From: Gnetum montanum
Lineage: Eukaryota > Streptophyta > Gnetopsida > Gnetales > Gnetaceae
Reading direction: 5' to 3'
Assembly (NCBI GenBank): GCA_015680685.1
Contig: MNCI01015922.1
Span: 86,184-150,183 of the forward strand
DNA: 64,000 nucleotides
Within the stretch, counting starts at the first letter, position 1; each line of letters starts with the position of its first letter. The position numbers and the translations under genes were made by a program. A model generated the notes under the pieces. That model did no database searches. It was not told the origin of the DNA and was given only the letters and a program-made list of their open reading frames with translations. This document shows positions 41,801 through 54,499 of this stretch, in pieces.

Positions 41801-42499
41801 ATTATGTACATATCCCATTGGTAGTAATCCATCCAATTCATCCTTGAACATGTTGGAAAATTGCCTCTTCAAACCTTGCACATCTATTGGAAGTTCTTCT
41901 TGCACATCATCATGGTTAAAAGCAATATTTGATACGACAACAAAACCAAAACTATTTTCATCATGTTCGTTAATGTATTCCCTCTCCCTTATAAGGATTA
42001 AGATATCATTAGGTGAGCTCTGCTACATCACTTGTTTAGTTATCATAGGAATCAACTCATGGATTCTATTAGGTTTAGCTACATTCCATACATTCTTGCT
42101 TCATCAAATTGAGCATCATTTTCAAAATTCCAAGGTCTTCTAAGAATTACATTAGCACAATTAATTATAAGTACATCACAATTCAAAACATCATGAAAAC
42201 TTCCAATTTTGAATTTTAATACACATTGTTATCTCACCTCTTGAGAATAGTCCTTGGAAAACTAGTGTATCTTGTAGGATCAAGATGAGGATTAGTTACC
42301 AAACTCATTCTAGAAACTACCCTAGATGAAATAATATTTTCTTGGGCTTTACCATTAATTAAAATATGAATCCATTCCCCACTAAGCAAACACCTAGCCT
42401 CAATCTAAAATAACAATTTTCTAGTAGGATGGTCTCCTCTATTCACATTCTCCATGAATGTATAAGAATTTAATTCAAAAACTTCCTCAATCTTGGGAG

Positions 42500-43346
42500 C
42501 ATTAGAATTACCTCTCTAAAGAGCTTAGCTAGATGTCTTCTCTACTTCCATGGTTTGTACATTTTTGTCCTTGGATGCCTTGTGAAGTGGGCATTTCCAC
42601 TGCTTGTATCTCCATTCTCCACATTTGAAGCACTAAGTCTTTGATGAGTTGCTACCCTGATTCTTATCTTCCTTGCCTTGGTCCTTCTTAGTTAATTCTT
42701 TTTCCTCACTTTTCTTTGTTTTCTTGTCATGGTTTCCATCTTTGTCTTCATATTTGGACTTGGATTTCTTTTCAAATTTGAATCACTTATCCTTTCTCTT
42801 GGAAGTTTGTTTTCTCTTATTCCCAAATCCATTGAGTTTCTTTTCCTCATTGAGTGTTAAATTATAAGTCTTATTAACAGTTTGTGGCTCATAGAATGAC
42901 ACCTCCTACTAATATGTCATTTTAAAACCTTCAAAAAAGATTGAAGCCTGTTCATACTCCCAATTCACCTTATCTTGATGGAATAGGTCACAAAATTCAA
43001 TGTAAAACTCCTTGATGTCTTTGTCACCTTGCCTTGGTAATTTCAACTTCATAATGGTTTTTTGCCTCTAATGAGACTATTCAAATTTCCTCCTTAGCCT
43101 TTATTTCATCATATTCTAGTCTTTAACAAGTTGTCCATTTTTTCTTTCATAACTTTAGGCCTTCTTTTCCCAACAAGTAGAAGCCATACCTTCTAATCTA
43201 GATTCAGCAATTAGTACCCTTAAGTAATTTAATACCTCTTCTAACTCAAAATTCTTATTAAGTATCTTTAGCCAACTTGAGAAAGAATTAGTACCATCAA
43301 CACTATTAAAATTTTTTAGTTCTACATACAAAAGTCCAACAATCAA
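42500..43346 (-). pseudogene. gag: gag of element F
   Basis: Minus strand NFNSVDGTNSFSSWLKILNK, FELEEVLNYLRVLIAESRLE, then GDKDIKEFYIEFCDLFHQDK, the usual chromovirus-type gag core. CFKCGEWRYKQWKC follows at about 42635-42590, a zinc knuckle whose His is replaced by Tyr. Multiple stops and at least one frameshift. Confidence 0.6.
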
Positions 43347-44904
43347 GTTTTGACTGAGGACCCCTCTCCCCTAGCTTCTCTTATCAATGACCTCATGCCC
43401 CTTGTTGTTAATTCATCTTCTTTCCAACTTGTCTTGTCCATGACCTTGCTTTCCCTAACATTGATTCATCTCCTATTAATGATCTTGTTTCCCTTGTTGA
43501 TTTTTTTACTAGTCAAATGAATCCTTCATCCCTTCCCATGTTTCTAATCCCATAAATGCCTCCTCCTCTACCATCCCCCTTCCAACATCTTTAGTGATCA
43601 CCATCTAATTATCCTTGTTTCATTCTAAGATATCCCAAGCTCATTCCATCCATTCTTGCCCTCATCCCAATCATCACATCTCCTATCCACTTCCCTGTCC
43701 TTGCCTACCTAACATCCACCTACTTCACATGAGGCATAGGTAGATTCGCCTCTTATTGATCCTTTTGTAAAGATGGTTGAGGTGCTTTAGGAATTCAACA
43801 TTTATCCCTCTTAGGTGCTCAACACTTTTCATTTGATGGAATGGGATCAAATCACTAAAGATGCTAAATACATAAGATAGGTTTTATGTTATGGTTCATA
43901 GCAGTTATAATTATTTAATGTCCTAAAGGCACCAAAATGTGGGCATATGCAACAAACACTGCAACTATAACATGACCAATGGTTTACCAACTATTATACC
44001 CTATGGCAAGATTTAACTATGATGACTCATGTAAAATTTAGGCCCACTCTAGTAACCCATTAAAGAACAACTTGATAGAAACCAATGCCCAACACACATA
44101 GTTCTGGGAAGGAGTAAGAAAAAATAAGAGGGTGAAAATTCCTCTTAAGAAGGCAAAGGATCCTCTGAAAAGATTTCTCAAGTGAAGAGGAACTTTGCAA
44201 CAAGCAACATAGGATGGTCTTTGAAAACACAAGGTACATGTTCAATAACATGAAAATTTACCCTTATAGTATTTTGAAAGTGCATCACTCCACCTCCTAA
44301 AATCTCATCAAAATAATTGCTAAATAGTTGAAGGCAAAGGCCTATCTAGACAAGGAAGGTGATCTTGAGAGATTTAACTTGCAAAGATGATAACTTTTCC
44401 TTGTCAAAAAAGCATATTAATGCTCTCCCTTGGTAATATAAAATCTAAAATACTTGATAGATTAACCCAAAACCTTGACATACATTCCCAACACAGAAAT
44501 TAAAACATCTAATACTACATACCTTAGTAATAATATCTATTGTGTATATTCATAATGTGTAAAAAAGACATGACTATAAATAATACAAAGTTATGCCTTA
44601 AGAGACATTTTAATATGAATTCATAATCACTATTAAATGCTGAGCATCTATTTTTTTCCCTTCAATTTTTTTATACTTTGGATATTATCATTCTACATTT
44701 TCAAGTGTCACATTCCTTTCATTGGCATTGTTTTTTTTTTTTTTTTTTTTTTTGAAGGCATGTCATGGGTCACTTTATTTAATGAAAATTTGGAGGGGCG
44801 ATTTTTGCTTTGAAATACATATTTTATAAATTTTATGTAAAAAATGAAAATAATTTATAAAAATGAATTTTTTATCAATAACTTTTCATATCTTTATATA
44901 TAAC
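43347..44904. other. unassigned stretch with a 23-T run
   Basis: No gene recognised. It may hold the 5' leader and LTR of element F, but no primer site was found. A run of 23 T at 44731-44753 could be the tail of a minus-strand retroposed copy, although nothing recognisable precedes it on that strand. Open frames at 44038-44251 show no known domain. The Athila-like reading begins abruptly near 44905. Confidence 0.35.
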
Positions 44905-44916
44905 TAAAATAATTTA

Positions 44917-47222
44917 TGCTTGATTTCACCTTCATCCTATACCAAGATGAATAGCTATAGTGGAGACACATGGAGGGCAACATTGTGTTGTTGCCCAACT
45001 GATCTGCTCCTGAGATGCTACTCCAAACACATAAGAGGTTGGATATCTAGGATCTTCACAAAGAATACATTTTATAGGATCATGACTATTGAGACTACCA
45101 TCCCACTAAAACACAACTCAAAAGAGATCGGCACTAGGAAAAGCACCATGAAGCTACAAAGGGGAAACGATTCACTAACTCCTTATTCTTGCTAAACCAA
45201 AAAGGTAATGAGGATCCTTCCTCTGGGGGTTCTCAACATGAATATTCTCCACCCCTTGACTCTGGTGAAGGGGACTTAAACCCAAACTTATAGTCCACTA
45301 TCAACAATCCTGTGGAAGTCAAGGCAAGGACTCAAGTAACCATCATAATGATGACAAATCTAATGATTTTGGCCATGACAAGTAGAGAGGAGGTGGCACA
45401 CAACATGGTGATGGTAGTGCTCCTCCCTCTTCATCCTCTTCATCTACTTCTTCTTCTTCCTCCTTTGAATTTGATTGAAACCATAGAAAATGAAATTATG
45501 ATGAAGGTGGACGATGGGACAATAATGATTATAGGCCCTGCCATGAATGAAGGGGTAGCAAAGGACATAATAGGTGTTATTAAAATCATGATGATGAGCC
45601 TTTTATTGCAACTTGAAGCATGCTAAACATCACAGAGGTAGTCAAAATTTCAACCAAGCATGTGAAAGTAGAATCAAGAGGTTGGATATGAACAATATCC
45701 CCATATTTGAGGGGAGATATAACTTAGATTCACAAATCCATCTTCAAGCCTTTCACGATGCATGTGCCTTGCAGAACATCAAAAATGACTAGAAAAAACT
45801 TAAGCTATTTCTTAGGATGCTTACAAAAAAAGAAAAAAGTTGGTATTTCTCTTTAGAGCTAGAATCAATTTGTAGATGGAGTATGATGCTTGAGCTATTT
45901 AATGACAAATATCAAACATACTCTTAAGTGTCCAACTTGAGAAAGAAAATCCAAGGTTGAAAATAAGGAACACATGAATCCTTCGATGCAGCCATGAGTA
46001 GGTATTATTCTCTTTTACATAGATGTCCTAGCCATGGTTACTCTTAGCGGGAACAACTTTGCCATATCATACATGGGCTCTGATCAGAAACACGAAGAAC
46101 TCTTGGGGTCTATGCCCAAGGGAGATTGTTAGAACTTAGAGCCCATCAAATCCAAAGGCTACTTAAGTAGGTTGCAAAAGAAGAAGGAGAATTGAGGAAA
46201 TTAGAAAGTGTTGAGGAATATAATTGGGACCTTGCCATTAGAAAAAGGGAAGTTTGATTCTATGATAGTGAGTGGGAGGCACCACTTGATGAAGTGGTAC
46301 AACAAAAAACCTTGTTGATTCAAAAATATATTTCCAAAATTTTGGCCAAGGTGGATAAGATGTGGGAATCTTTGGATGAAAAATTCCAAAGTGCTCTGAA
46401 AATTGTAGAAGAATCTAAAGAGCAAAGTAGTGATTGTGATAGCAGGAGAAGGAAGGAAGCTGAACATGCCTACCAAAGAGATAAGGGCAAGGCTACTGCA
46501 ATATAAGAGGTTGTTAAGTTAGAATTCAATGATGATAGTGGGTGTGATATCTACCAATATGAACATCCTAAGGGATGTTGCCCTGTTGTGTCACACTTGC
46601 AAGAATCTGGGATGTATGCTCTAAATCCTAGGTTGTCAAGAAAGCAAGCACTTAGAATATTGTCTTAACCTTAAGGCGATCCTAAATAGTTCCACCAACA
46701 ACAAACTTATTATTCAATTAGAGCTCCACCACAACCATATGAGTAGTATCATCAATGGCAGCACCCACAGTCATGGGGAATGCCACTACCAAGGGAGCAA
46801 TAACCTTATTGGTAGCCAAATCCACATGGGTACTATGTTCAGTAACCCATCTCTCCACATGACTCTTCGAGCCACACCTTATTCCAACATCACTACTACC
46901 CTCTAAAGTACTACAGAGCTCATTCTCCATCTTCCAAAGGAGCATGCCCATTTCATTAGTACCCTCATTATCCTTTAGCACATGTCCCTCCTCCCTTAAT
47001 CCAATTACCACCTACTCCATTCATGCAATGTGAAATTTCCACACAACCACAACAATGTAGCACTACCATAGCTGTTAACTTACAACTAATTCCTTCATCG
47101 AGTGGTTTAGAATCCAAAGCTAGAAAAAGATCCTTCTTCCAAACCTTACTGATTCATGTGGCTAGTTACCCTATGTCTCCTTCATTCTCTACATCTATTC
47201 CCTTAAATAACCCTTCAAACTA
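44917..47222 (+). pseudogene. gag: gag of D1
   Basis: DFTFILYQDE start, then a charged/Ser region (45310-45630), the capsid core around 45690-46030 (RLDMNNIPIFEGRYNLDSQ; then KLKLF), and the degenerate knuckle CDIYQYEHPKGCC (46537-46575, second Cys lost). The Pro/Gln-rich tail has CAGTCATGGGG at 46768-46778, where other elements have the full polypurine-like core. Many stops. Confidence 0.72.
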
Positions 47223-47760
47223 AATGCCTCCCAAGATTTGCATAGTCATGTTAATCCATGTTGTATCCTATTAAATCAAGGCTAGGCTAGCAACCTTCTT
47301 AGGAAAAGAGCTAATCTTGGAAGTCCTCTCATCTACTTGCAAATCGCTGGAAATGATTCATGCAAGGCTCTTCTTGATTTAGGTTTTGATGTCAATTTTA
47401 TTTCTCACAAAATGTACAAAGCCTACAACCTACCTCCTCTTAAGAAGAGCAACATTTTTTTAGAACTATCAAATCAGTCCATCATTGTTCACTTGGGACT
47501 AGTGAAGGATATTTTGACCGATGTCTATGGGTTGTCCTATCCTGCTAATTTCTTGATGATCAAGATTGGCAACTACAAGGGGGACTTCCCAATCATTATG
47601 GGAAGGGCTTGGTTGTGCATTTTTGATGTGTGAATGGGCATGAGAAATCCGTCCCTGGAAATTCCTAAGGAAGATGTTTTTGTAAAGATCAAAAAGAAGA
47701 GAGTTCCATGCATCGTGTACAGCGATATAGGGTGCAACTGTGTGTAAAAATTATGATCTA
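47223..47760 (+). pseudogene. aspartic protease of D1
   Basis: LLDLGFDVNFIS (about 47370; DSG changed to DLG), LKKSNIFLELSNQS, then YKGDFPIIMGRAWLCIFDV (about 47575-47631) and KKRVPCIVYSD. Open from 47337 to 47633. Family-typical length. The altered triad means it is inactive. Confidence 0.72.
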
Positions 47761-49110
47761 TCAAAAGCACATTAATCAAAGCTTGTAGATAGTATGCAGA
47801 TAAATCTAAAATTCAAAAGTGCTTATATGAAGTAGCCTTAACGCAGGAGAACACCCAATGGCTAACAGTTGATCTTGAAAGTAGCACTCTTTGCATGGAA
47901 CCAACTGAGAGATTAACTTGTGCCTATGTTGAAGGCATGGATGAACTAGAGCAAGTTTATTGCCAACTCTATAATGATGAACCTGATGATACTTATTGGG
48001 AAGAGTTGGAAATCCCTAAAAATTTCAAACAAGAGCCCTTAGAGTTGAAAACTCTAACTATTGACATGGAGTATGCATTTCTGAAAAATGGTAAGCTGGT
48101 AATAATTAATGTCAATCTTACTTCTAAGTAAAAAAAGAAGTTGCTAAACATAGTTAACAAATGGCCAACAACCTTTACTTGGTCATATCCTAAACTCACT
48201 AGAATTGATCCTAGGATATGCCAACATCACATTTATACTGATCCACTAATCCTTCCATCAAGCCAAAGAAGCAACTACAATGATGGTTGAACCCCAAATT
48301 GAAGTAGAAGGTTAAAGAGGAAATTGAGCAACTCCTCAAGGTGGGGTTCATCTTTCCAATTTTGGATAGTGCGTGGGTTAGTACACTTGTGATTATGACA
48401 AAGAAAGGTAGCAAGTGGAGAGTTTGTATTGAGTTTAGGCTATTGAACATGGTGACCTACAAAGATCATTTTCCATTGACAATTGTGAACCAGGTGTTGG
48501 ACACTATTTTCTAGGCATTGTTTTTACGGCTTTCTATATGGTTATAGTGGCTATAACCAAATTTAGATTACACCAAAGGATTAGGCCAAAACTACATTCA
48601 CAAGTCCCTGTGGAACTTTTGCATATCAAAAGATGCATCTACATTCACAAGTCTATGCAATGCTCCTACAACCTTCCAATGTTTGTCCTAAGCATTTTTC
48701 ATCAGTAAATTAGTAATGGGGTAGAAGTCTTCATGGATGACTTCTCCACCTATGGCACTATGTTTAAGCAAGCCCTAGACTACTTTGAGCAGGAGCTAAA
48801 AAGATGTGTTGAAACCAACCTTTGACTTAATTGGTAGAAGGGCCATCTCATGGTCCAAGAGGACATTATGTTGGGGCATAGAATTTCTCAAGCAAGGATT
48901 GAGGTGGACTTTGAAAAGATTAGGGTCATCAAAGGAATAACCTATCAATTGGAAACTATTAAAGATGTTCAATCATTCCTTGGACGCACTAGCTACTACT
49001 AATGATTCATAGAGAATTTCTCTAAGATCACTAAACCGTTGGTCAAGTTGATAAAGAAGGATGCTTCATTCATATGGATTAAGGAATTTGAAAAGGAATT
49101 CCAAAAACTC
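47761..49110 (+). pseudogene. linker and reverse transcriptase of D1
   Basis: The linker holds MDELEQVYCQLYNDEPDDTY and EELEIPKNFKQEPLELKTL (47940-48050). RT follows: KEEIEQLLKVGFIFPILDS (about 48310), VCIEFRLLNMVTYKDHFPL (about 48423), a decayed YSGYNQI region, FMDDFSTYGT (about 48731; polymerase Asp pair kept) and DVQSFLGRTSYY. RT copies the element's RNA into DNA. Stops and small insertions break the frame. Confidence 0.75.
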
Positions 49111-49149
49111 AAAGAGAACCTCATAGAAACTCCAATTCTATGAGCACCT

Positions 49150-49545
49150 GATTGATCTTGATCATTTCACATTATGACAGATGCATCGAACTATGTTTTA
49201 GGGGTTGTGCTTATGTAGTTGGATGATCAAAAACATCCCTATTACATCCATTGCTCAAGCTAAAGCATTATGGATGCATAGCTCAACTTCATCACAATGA
49301 AGAAAGAAATGATGATGGTGGTGCATGCCTTTGAGAAATTTAGGCACTATGTGCTTGGATAATGGATATTTGTGCACATTAACCACAATGTTGTTCACTT
49401 TCTCATGAACAAGCCAATGGTGAGCCCCCATGTCATACGGTGGCTAATGATCTTGCAGGAATTCAATCTAACAATGGTAGATTGAAAGAGGACTAAGAAT
49501 GTTGTCACTAATCACTTGTCTCAATTACAATTGGACAACAAATAG
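49150..49545 (+). pseudogene. RNase H of D1
   Basis: IMTDASNYVLGVVLM (about 49173) keeps the first catalytic Asp. VVHAFEKFRHYVLG and FVHINHNVVHFLMNKPMVSP follow, where the usual T-D-H has become I-N-H, then MVDxKRTKNVVTNHLSQL. The domain removes RNA from the hybrid. Disrupted. Confidence 0.68.
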
Positions 49546-50860
49546 GAGAAGAGTTCACTCTCTAATCAATATCCTAATGAACTCCTCTTTGCCAATGCAA
49601 TAAATGAGCAAGTGCCCGCTAAACCAAAATGGTATGATGGCATTCTCACTTATCTTCTCACTTAGGATATGCCATAATATTTGGACCATAGGAAGAAACG
49701 ATAGTTTCTTCATTAAGCCAAATGCTTCACAGAAATCAACAAACATCTTTACAAGGTATGCACCAATGGCTTGTTTTATTGGTGTTTCCCTTATGCTAAT
49801 CAATTACGCGTTCTTCAAGACACTCATGAGGGTGCTTGTGGAGGCCACCATGCAAGGAGATACACAGCCATTAAGATCCTAATGGTATGGTATTACTAGC
49901 CAACAATCTTTAGGGACATCCACCAATTCGTCTACTCTTATGAACACTATCAATGAGATGGTGGGATGATTGCTTGAATGGAGGGACTTTAGCTATGGAT
50001 CCAACGATTAGAACCCTTCAATATCTAGGGCATTAACTTCATGGATCCCATTATAGCCATGTCAAATAGAAAGGCATAAATAATAGTCACTGTTAACTAT
50101 TATACAAAATGAGTAGAAGTGGTAGCCATCACCAACTATTCATCTTCCACTACTGCACGGTTTGTACAATAAAATGTTGTGAATATGTTTGAAGTTCCAC
50201 ATGCACTAATTTTTGACAATGGAGCTTATTTTATAGGCACTACATTTCATAAGCTCATGCAATGCTTGGGGATTGAACATAAATTAAAAACACCTTACCA
50301 CCCCCAAGCCAACAGTCAAGCAGAGGTTACCGATAGGAAAATTATAAAAATCTTAACAAAAACAATCAAAAAATATAGGAGAGACTAGAGCATAAAACCT
50401 AACAATTCCCTCTGGGCATATCACTCAACATGAAAACTCCCTATAGGCTACTCTCCCTATGAGCTGGTGTACAAAAAATTACCAACTCTTCCAATTCAAT
50501 TCAAGCTTCATACACTTTCAATAGTTTGTGACCTTGACCTCAACCTTAGCCTAGCATAGAAAGAAAGATTGATCAACCTTAACATGCTAAAAGAGAATTG
50601 ATTGGTGGCTATGTCCTTGAATGAAGTGCACAAGACATTTGACAAAAAATTCCATGACCTTAGAATAAGGAAAGTAAAATTTTAACCTGGAGACAAGGTC
50701 CTCTACTGGAACCTCATACATGTGCCTCAATGAACTAACTTCATAGTTTTGTGGGAAGGGACTTACATCATTTATGAAACCTTTCCTTCTAGGGCCATGT
50801 TAATTTACAAACCTAAGAGCCCAAATAAAAAGCAACTACTTAACATATAGTAATTAAAAT
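49546..50860 (+). pseudogene. integrase of D1
   Basis: The N-terminal zinc region (HEGACGGHHARR side, about 49827; CEHYQ near 49944) is worn. The core has INFMDPI, then ALIFDNGAYFIGTTFHKLMQ (50209-50268, second Asp kept) and TPYHPQANSQAEV (50290-50328, Glu kept). The C-terminal KVLYWNLIHVP and IYKPKSPNKKQLLNI end the ORF near 50850. Open between 50179 and 50388. It would insert the DNA copy. Confidence 0.74.
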
Positions 50861-50940
50861 CTTTCAATGAGCCAAGATAAGCTAGTGCAAGCGATACCTC
50901 ATTGTATGGACAGCCACACTCAATATTTCAGATCTCCTCC

Positions 50941-51865
50941 TAATGAAGTGTCAAAGTGTTGCATCAATGAACCCTCATTGATGTGGCCTCATAGATGGGT
51001 TTCCATTGTTGTGGCCCCATCAACGTGGTGTTGCCCCATTGACGAGATTGCATCAACATAGCGTTTGTTGTCTTTATGAGGCCCCATCAACATAGCTCCA
51101 CAATAAAGTCTATAAATATGTGCTCACCAACCATGTTTATGGGATGTCTTATCATAGTTGTAGTAGAGTGCTTGTAGTTTTATCATTTGAGAGTTAGAAT
51201 ATTTTTCTGAGTGCCTACAGTAAGAGTCAGAAAGTGCACAAATCTTTATTTGAGCACTAATGTACCCAAGCACACCAACGTGAATGGTAATAAAGATGAG
51301 CCTTTTGATCAAACCTTGTAGCACTTGAAATAGATTAATCATTTATTTCTACATTTACTATTTTCATTAGTTATGTGATTAATTAAGATAAACTTGAATT
51401 TAATTAATTAATTAATTAAGATAAATAGATTAAACACATAAGTACGACTGCTTCGAGCATAGCATATAGAGCTTGGCAATCCTAGTAATGCACAACACTT
51501 AGTAACCCAGCAATGTTGTATGTGTTCAGGATGTGCATAGAAAATCGGACTGGATGCTTAGGTTAGGATAGTTAGTTATTAATTAGCAATTAGATTAGTT
51601 AAGTTGGTTTATAAATTGAGTTTCAACTTATTATTAATCATAAATAAATAAAATATAAAATAATAAAAAATCATGTGCCCTAATTGCACTTAACCATATA
51701 ACTAAGCTTTACAAGTGTAGTTAGAAAGAAAATGATCATCACAGTTAGATTTCACCTCCTAGAACCAATGTACTTAGGAACTTAAGGTTTGTAGAATTTG
51801 ACTAGATTGCACATGAATGCTTGTAATTCATATGGTTGGACATAGGGTATACTCATTGCTCATCA
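50941..51865 (+). repeat. 5' LTR of D2
   Basis: TAATGAAGTGTC (TG start mutated to TA; the 3' copy has TGATGAAGCATC) to TTGCTCATCA. Boxes of the type GGCCCCATCAACGTGG and GCCCCATTGACG (50985-51105) lead to CTATAAATATGTGC (51111-51124). Later AATAAAGATGAGCC at 51289-51302 matches the 3' copy at 63587-63600. Confidence 0.88.
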
Positions 51866-51866
51866 T

Positions 51867-51884
51867 TGGTGCCATTGCCAGGGA
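51867..51884 (+). other. primer binding site, D2
   Basis: TGGTGCCATTGCCAGGGA, three transitions from the tRNA-Asp complement, one base after the LTR. Confidence 0.85.
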
Positions 51885-52027
51885 CCTTTAGTTTGTTACA
51901 TGCGCTATCTAGGACTTAGTGAAAAATTATTTAACATCATTGGAATGAACCCAAAGTCATATCACACATCAAAATAACTACAAAACTTATAAGAAAGCAC
52001 ACTATATTTCTCATCTTCTAATACAAG

Positions 52028-54490
52028 ATGTCTTTTTCTCATAAGAGTGATTCTCTACCCAAGTCTGATGGAGCAAATCAACAGGTTCCTTAGTAATACA
52101 AAGTGGTATATGCTCATACTGATAAGTATGTAGCCAGTTTCACTTTCGTCCTACACTAGGATGAACTACTATGATGGTGAGACATGAAGGACAACATTGT
52201 ATTGTTGCCCAATAAATCCATTCTTGTGATGCTCCACCAAAGTCTTATGCAATGGGGCATCCAAGGGCTTCATGCTAAATATGTTGTGTAGGATAGCAAT
52301 GCCAAGGATTATCATCTCACTCATGCATAACATCTGAGGGATCGATAGCTAGAGTAGCATTACGAATCTGTGAAGGGGAAGTGGTTAATGATTCCCCATT
52401 TCTAATGTACCAAAAAGATGGTGGAGAATTCTTCTTTGGATATTCTCCATACAAAAAGATTCCACTTTTGGACTTCGGTGAAGGAGGTCAAAACCAAAAC
52501 TTGTAGTCACAATACATAATCCTAGTTCTAGCAAGAATGGATCCCATGGCCAAGGGGGATCCAAGGAGGAGAGTCATGGTAGGGATGTAGGCAAGTAGCA
52601 TGATCATGATTGTGGCTATGACCACTGAAGGGAATGGTAGGCATCATGATGGTGCTAGTCCTCCTTCCTCTTCAACTTCATCATAATCTTCTTCCTCTTC
52701 TAGCTTTGAATGCAACCGTAGGAGAGACGATTATGATGGAGGTGACCGACAGGATCGAGATGATTGTAGGGATCATCGAGTAAATCAAGATCTAAGGCAC
52801 TACCATTCAAGAGAGGCCCATCACCACGAATGAAGGGCTAGCAAAGGGCATCATAAGCATCAAGTTCATGGCTACAATGAGCCTTTTCTTACCAGCCAAA
52901 TCATGCTAAACATCATAGAGGTGGTGAGAATTTTGACAAGGTACATGAAAGATAGCCAAATCAAGAAGCTAGACATGAATAATATTCCCAAGTTTGAAGG
53001 GGGATATAACTCAAATCTGCAGAATCATCTTTAGGTTTTTCACGATGCTTGTGCCTTAAAAAACATAGAAAATAATTGACAAAAGCTTAAGTTGTTTCTC
53101 AAGACACTCATTAAAGAAGTAGAAAATTGGTACTAGTCCATAGAGCCAAAATCAATTCATAGGTGAAGTATGATGCTCAAGCTATTCAATGACAAGTATC
53201 AAATGTAATCTTTAGTGTCCAATCTAAGAAGGAAAATCCAAGGCTAGAAGTAAGGAACACATGATTCCTTGGATGCCATCATGGATAGATATTATTCCTT
53301 ATCACATTGATGCCTTGGCCATGGTTACTCTCAACAATAACAACTTCACCACATCATAGATGGGCTTTACTCTAAAATGAGGAGAAATCTTGGGATCTAT
53401 GCCCAGGGAAGACTATTAGATTTAAGAGCACATCATATCCAAAGGCTAATCGAGTAGGTAGCAAGAAAAAAGAAAATAAGAGTTGTGTAAATATAAAAGT
53501 GCAAAAGATTATAATTGAGATCCTTCCATTCATAAAAGGAGGTTCAATTTTTTGATAGTGAGGAGGAAACATCACTTGATGAGGTGGTGAATCAAAAAAC
53601 ATTCCCAATTCAAAAATTTACCTCTAAAATTTCAACTAAGGTTGATTAGTTATGGAACTCTATGGATAGCAGATTTCAAGCGATCCTAAAACTTGCTGAA
53701 GAGTCCAAAGAACTAAACGTGTCAATCAAAGAGGTAAGGGTAAATGAAGTTGTGAAAACTAAATTAAATGATGATGGCGGATGTGACATCTACCAATATG
53801 AACATCCTAAGGGATGTTTATCCATCATGTCACACTTACAAGAGTCTAGGATGTATTCTCTGAATCCATGACTAGCAAAAAGACAAACACCCAAAAGATT
53901 GCCTTATCCTCAAGGCAATCCCAAGTAGTTCCATCAGCAACAAAAATATTATATCCAAGTGGAACTCCACCACAATCGTACAACTAGTATCAACAATGGT
54001 AGTAATCAAAATCATCAGGGATGCCACCACCAAGGCAGCAGTACCCTTACTGGTAGCCAGATCCATATGGGTATTATGTCCAGCAAACCATGTCTCCACA
54101 TGGCTCTTCCAATTACATTTCTGCTTTCCAAGATTACTGTTATCCTTTCGAATACTATAGAATTCATTCTTCACATTCCTAGAGGGATACCACATTCCAT
54201 CCTTATCATCCTCCTATTCCTGCACTTGTTTCTCCACCCTCAACATAGTTACCGCCTTCTCCATCCATGCAGGGTGAACTTCCAGCCTAGCCGCAATAAC
54301 ACAATGCTACCAGGGCATCAATCTACAACTAGTTTATCAATTGAGTGGTTTGAAACCTCATGCTTGTAAAAGATCATTTTTCTAAACCAATAGCCCTACT
54401 AAGCCCTCACAAACTTAGGCAGCTAGTCACCTTACTCCTACCTCATCCTCTACAAACCATTCAATCGAGAACCCTTCAAACCAAATGTTG
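52028..54490 (+). pseudogene. gag: gag of D2
   Basis: ATG at 52028 (MSFSHKSDSLPKS), DKYVASFTFVLH, a Ser/Asp/Arg-rich section, the capsid core at about 52970-53400 (KLDMNNIPKFEGGYNSNLQN), the knuckle remnant CDIYQYEHPKGC (53788-53823) and a Pro-rich tail. Heavily interrupted: Gln and Trp codons are repeatedly TAG/TAA. Compared with 1/C the charged region is shorter. Confidence 0.72.
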
Positions 54491-54499
54491 TCCAAATTC

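Larger units (their letters stand above)
41264..43346 (-). mobile_element. element F: decayed chromovirus-like element, 5' part
   Basis: Minus-strand order: gag (43346-42500), protease region (about 42450-42250), the RT lead-in and the RNase H exit (41800-41465). It then continues across element C into 34339-33662 (integrase C-terminus). Between the RT lead-in and the RNase H end only a few dozen bases remain, so RT and RNase H were deleted. The family differs from the Athila-like elements in gag, knuckle and integrase. Assignment to chromoviruses is by motif only. Confidence 0.55.
44905..50940 (+). mobile_element. element D1: Athila-like gag-pol element, 5'-truncated
   Basis: Begins inside gag (DFTFILYQDE) without LTR or primer site. 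It continues through gag, protease, linker, RT, RNase H and integrase, and is cut at 50940 by the LTR of D2 a short way past the integrase stop. D2 itself shows the uninterrupted continuation at 58163 onward. The rest of D1 should lie beyond the right edge of the window. It is the same subfamily as D2. Confidence 0.82.

Noticed and set aside
44731-44753. 23-T run as tail of a SINE or LINE
   Set aside because: No recognisable body with promoter boxes or target duplication on either side. Kept only as a simple repeat.
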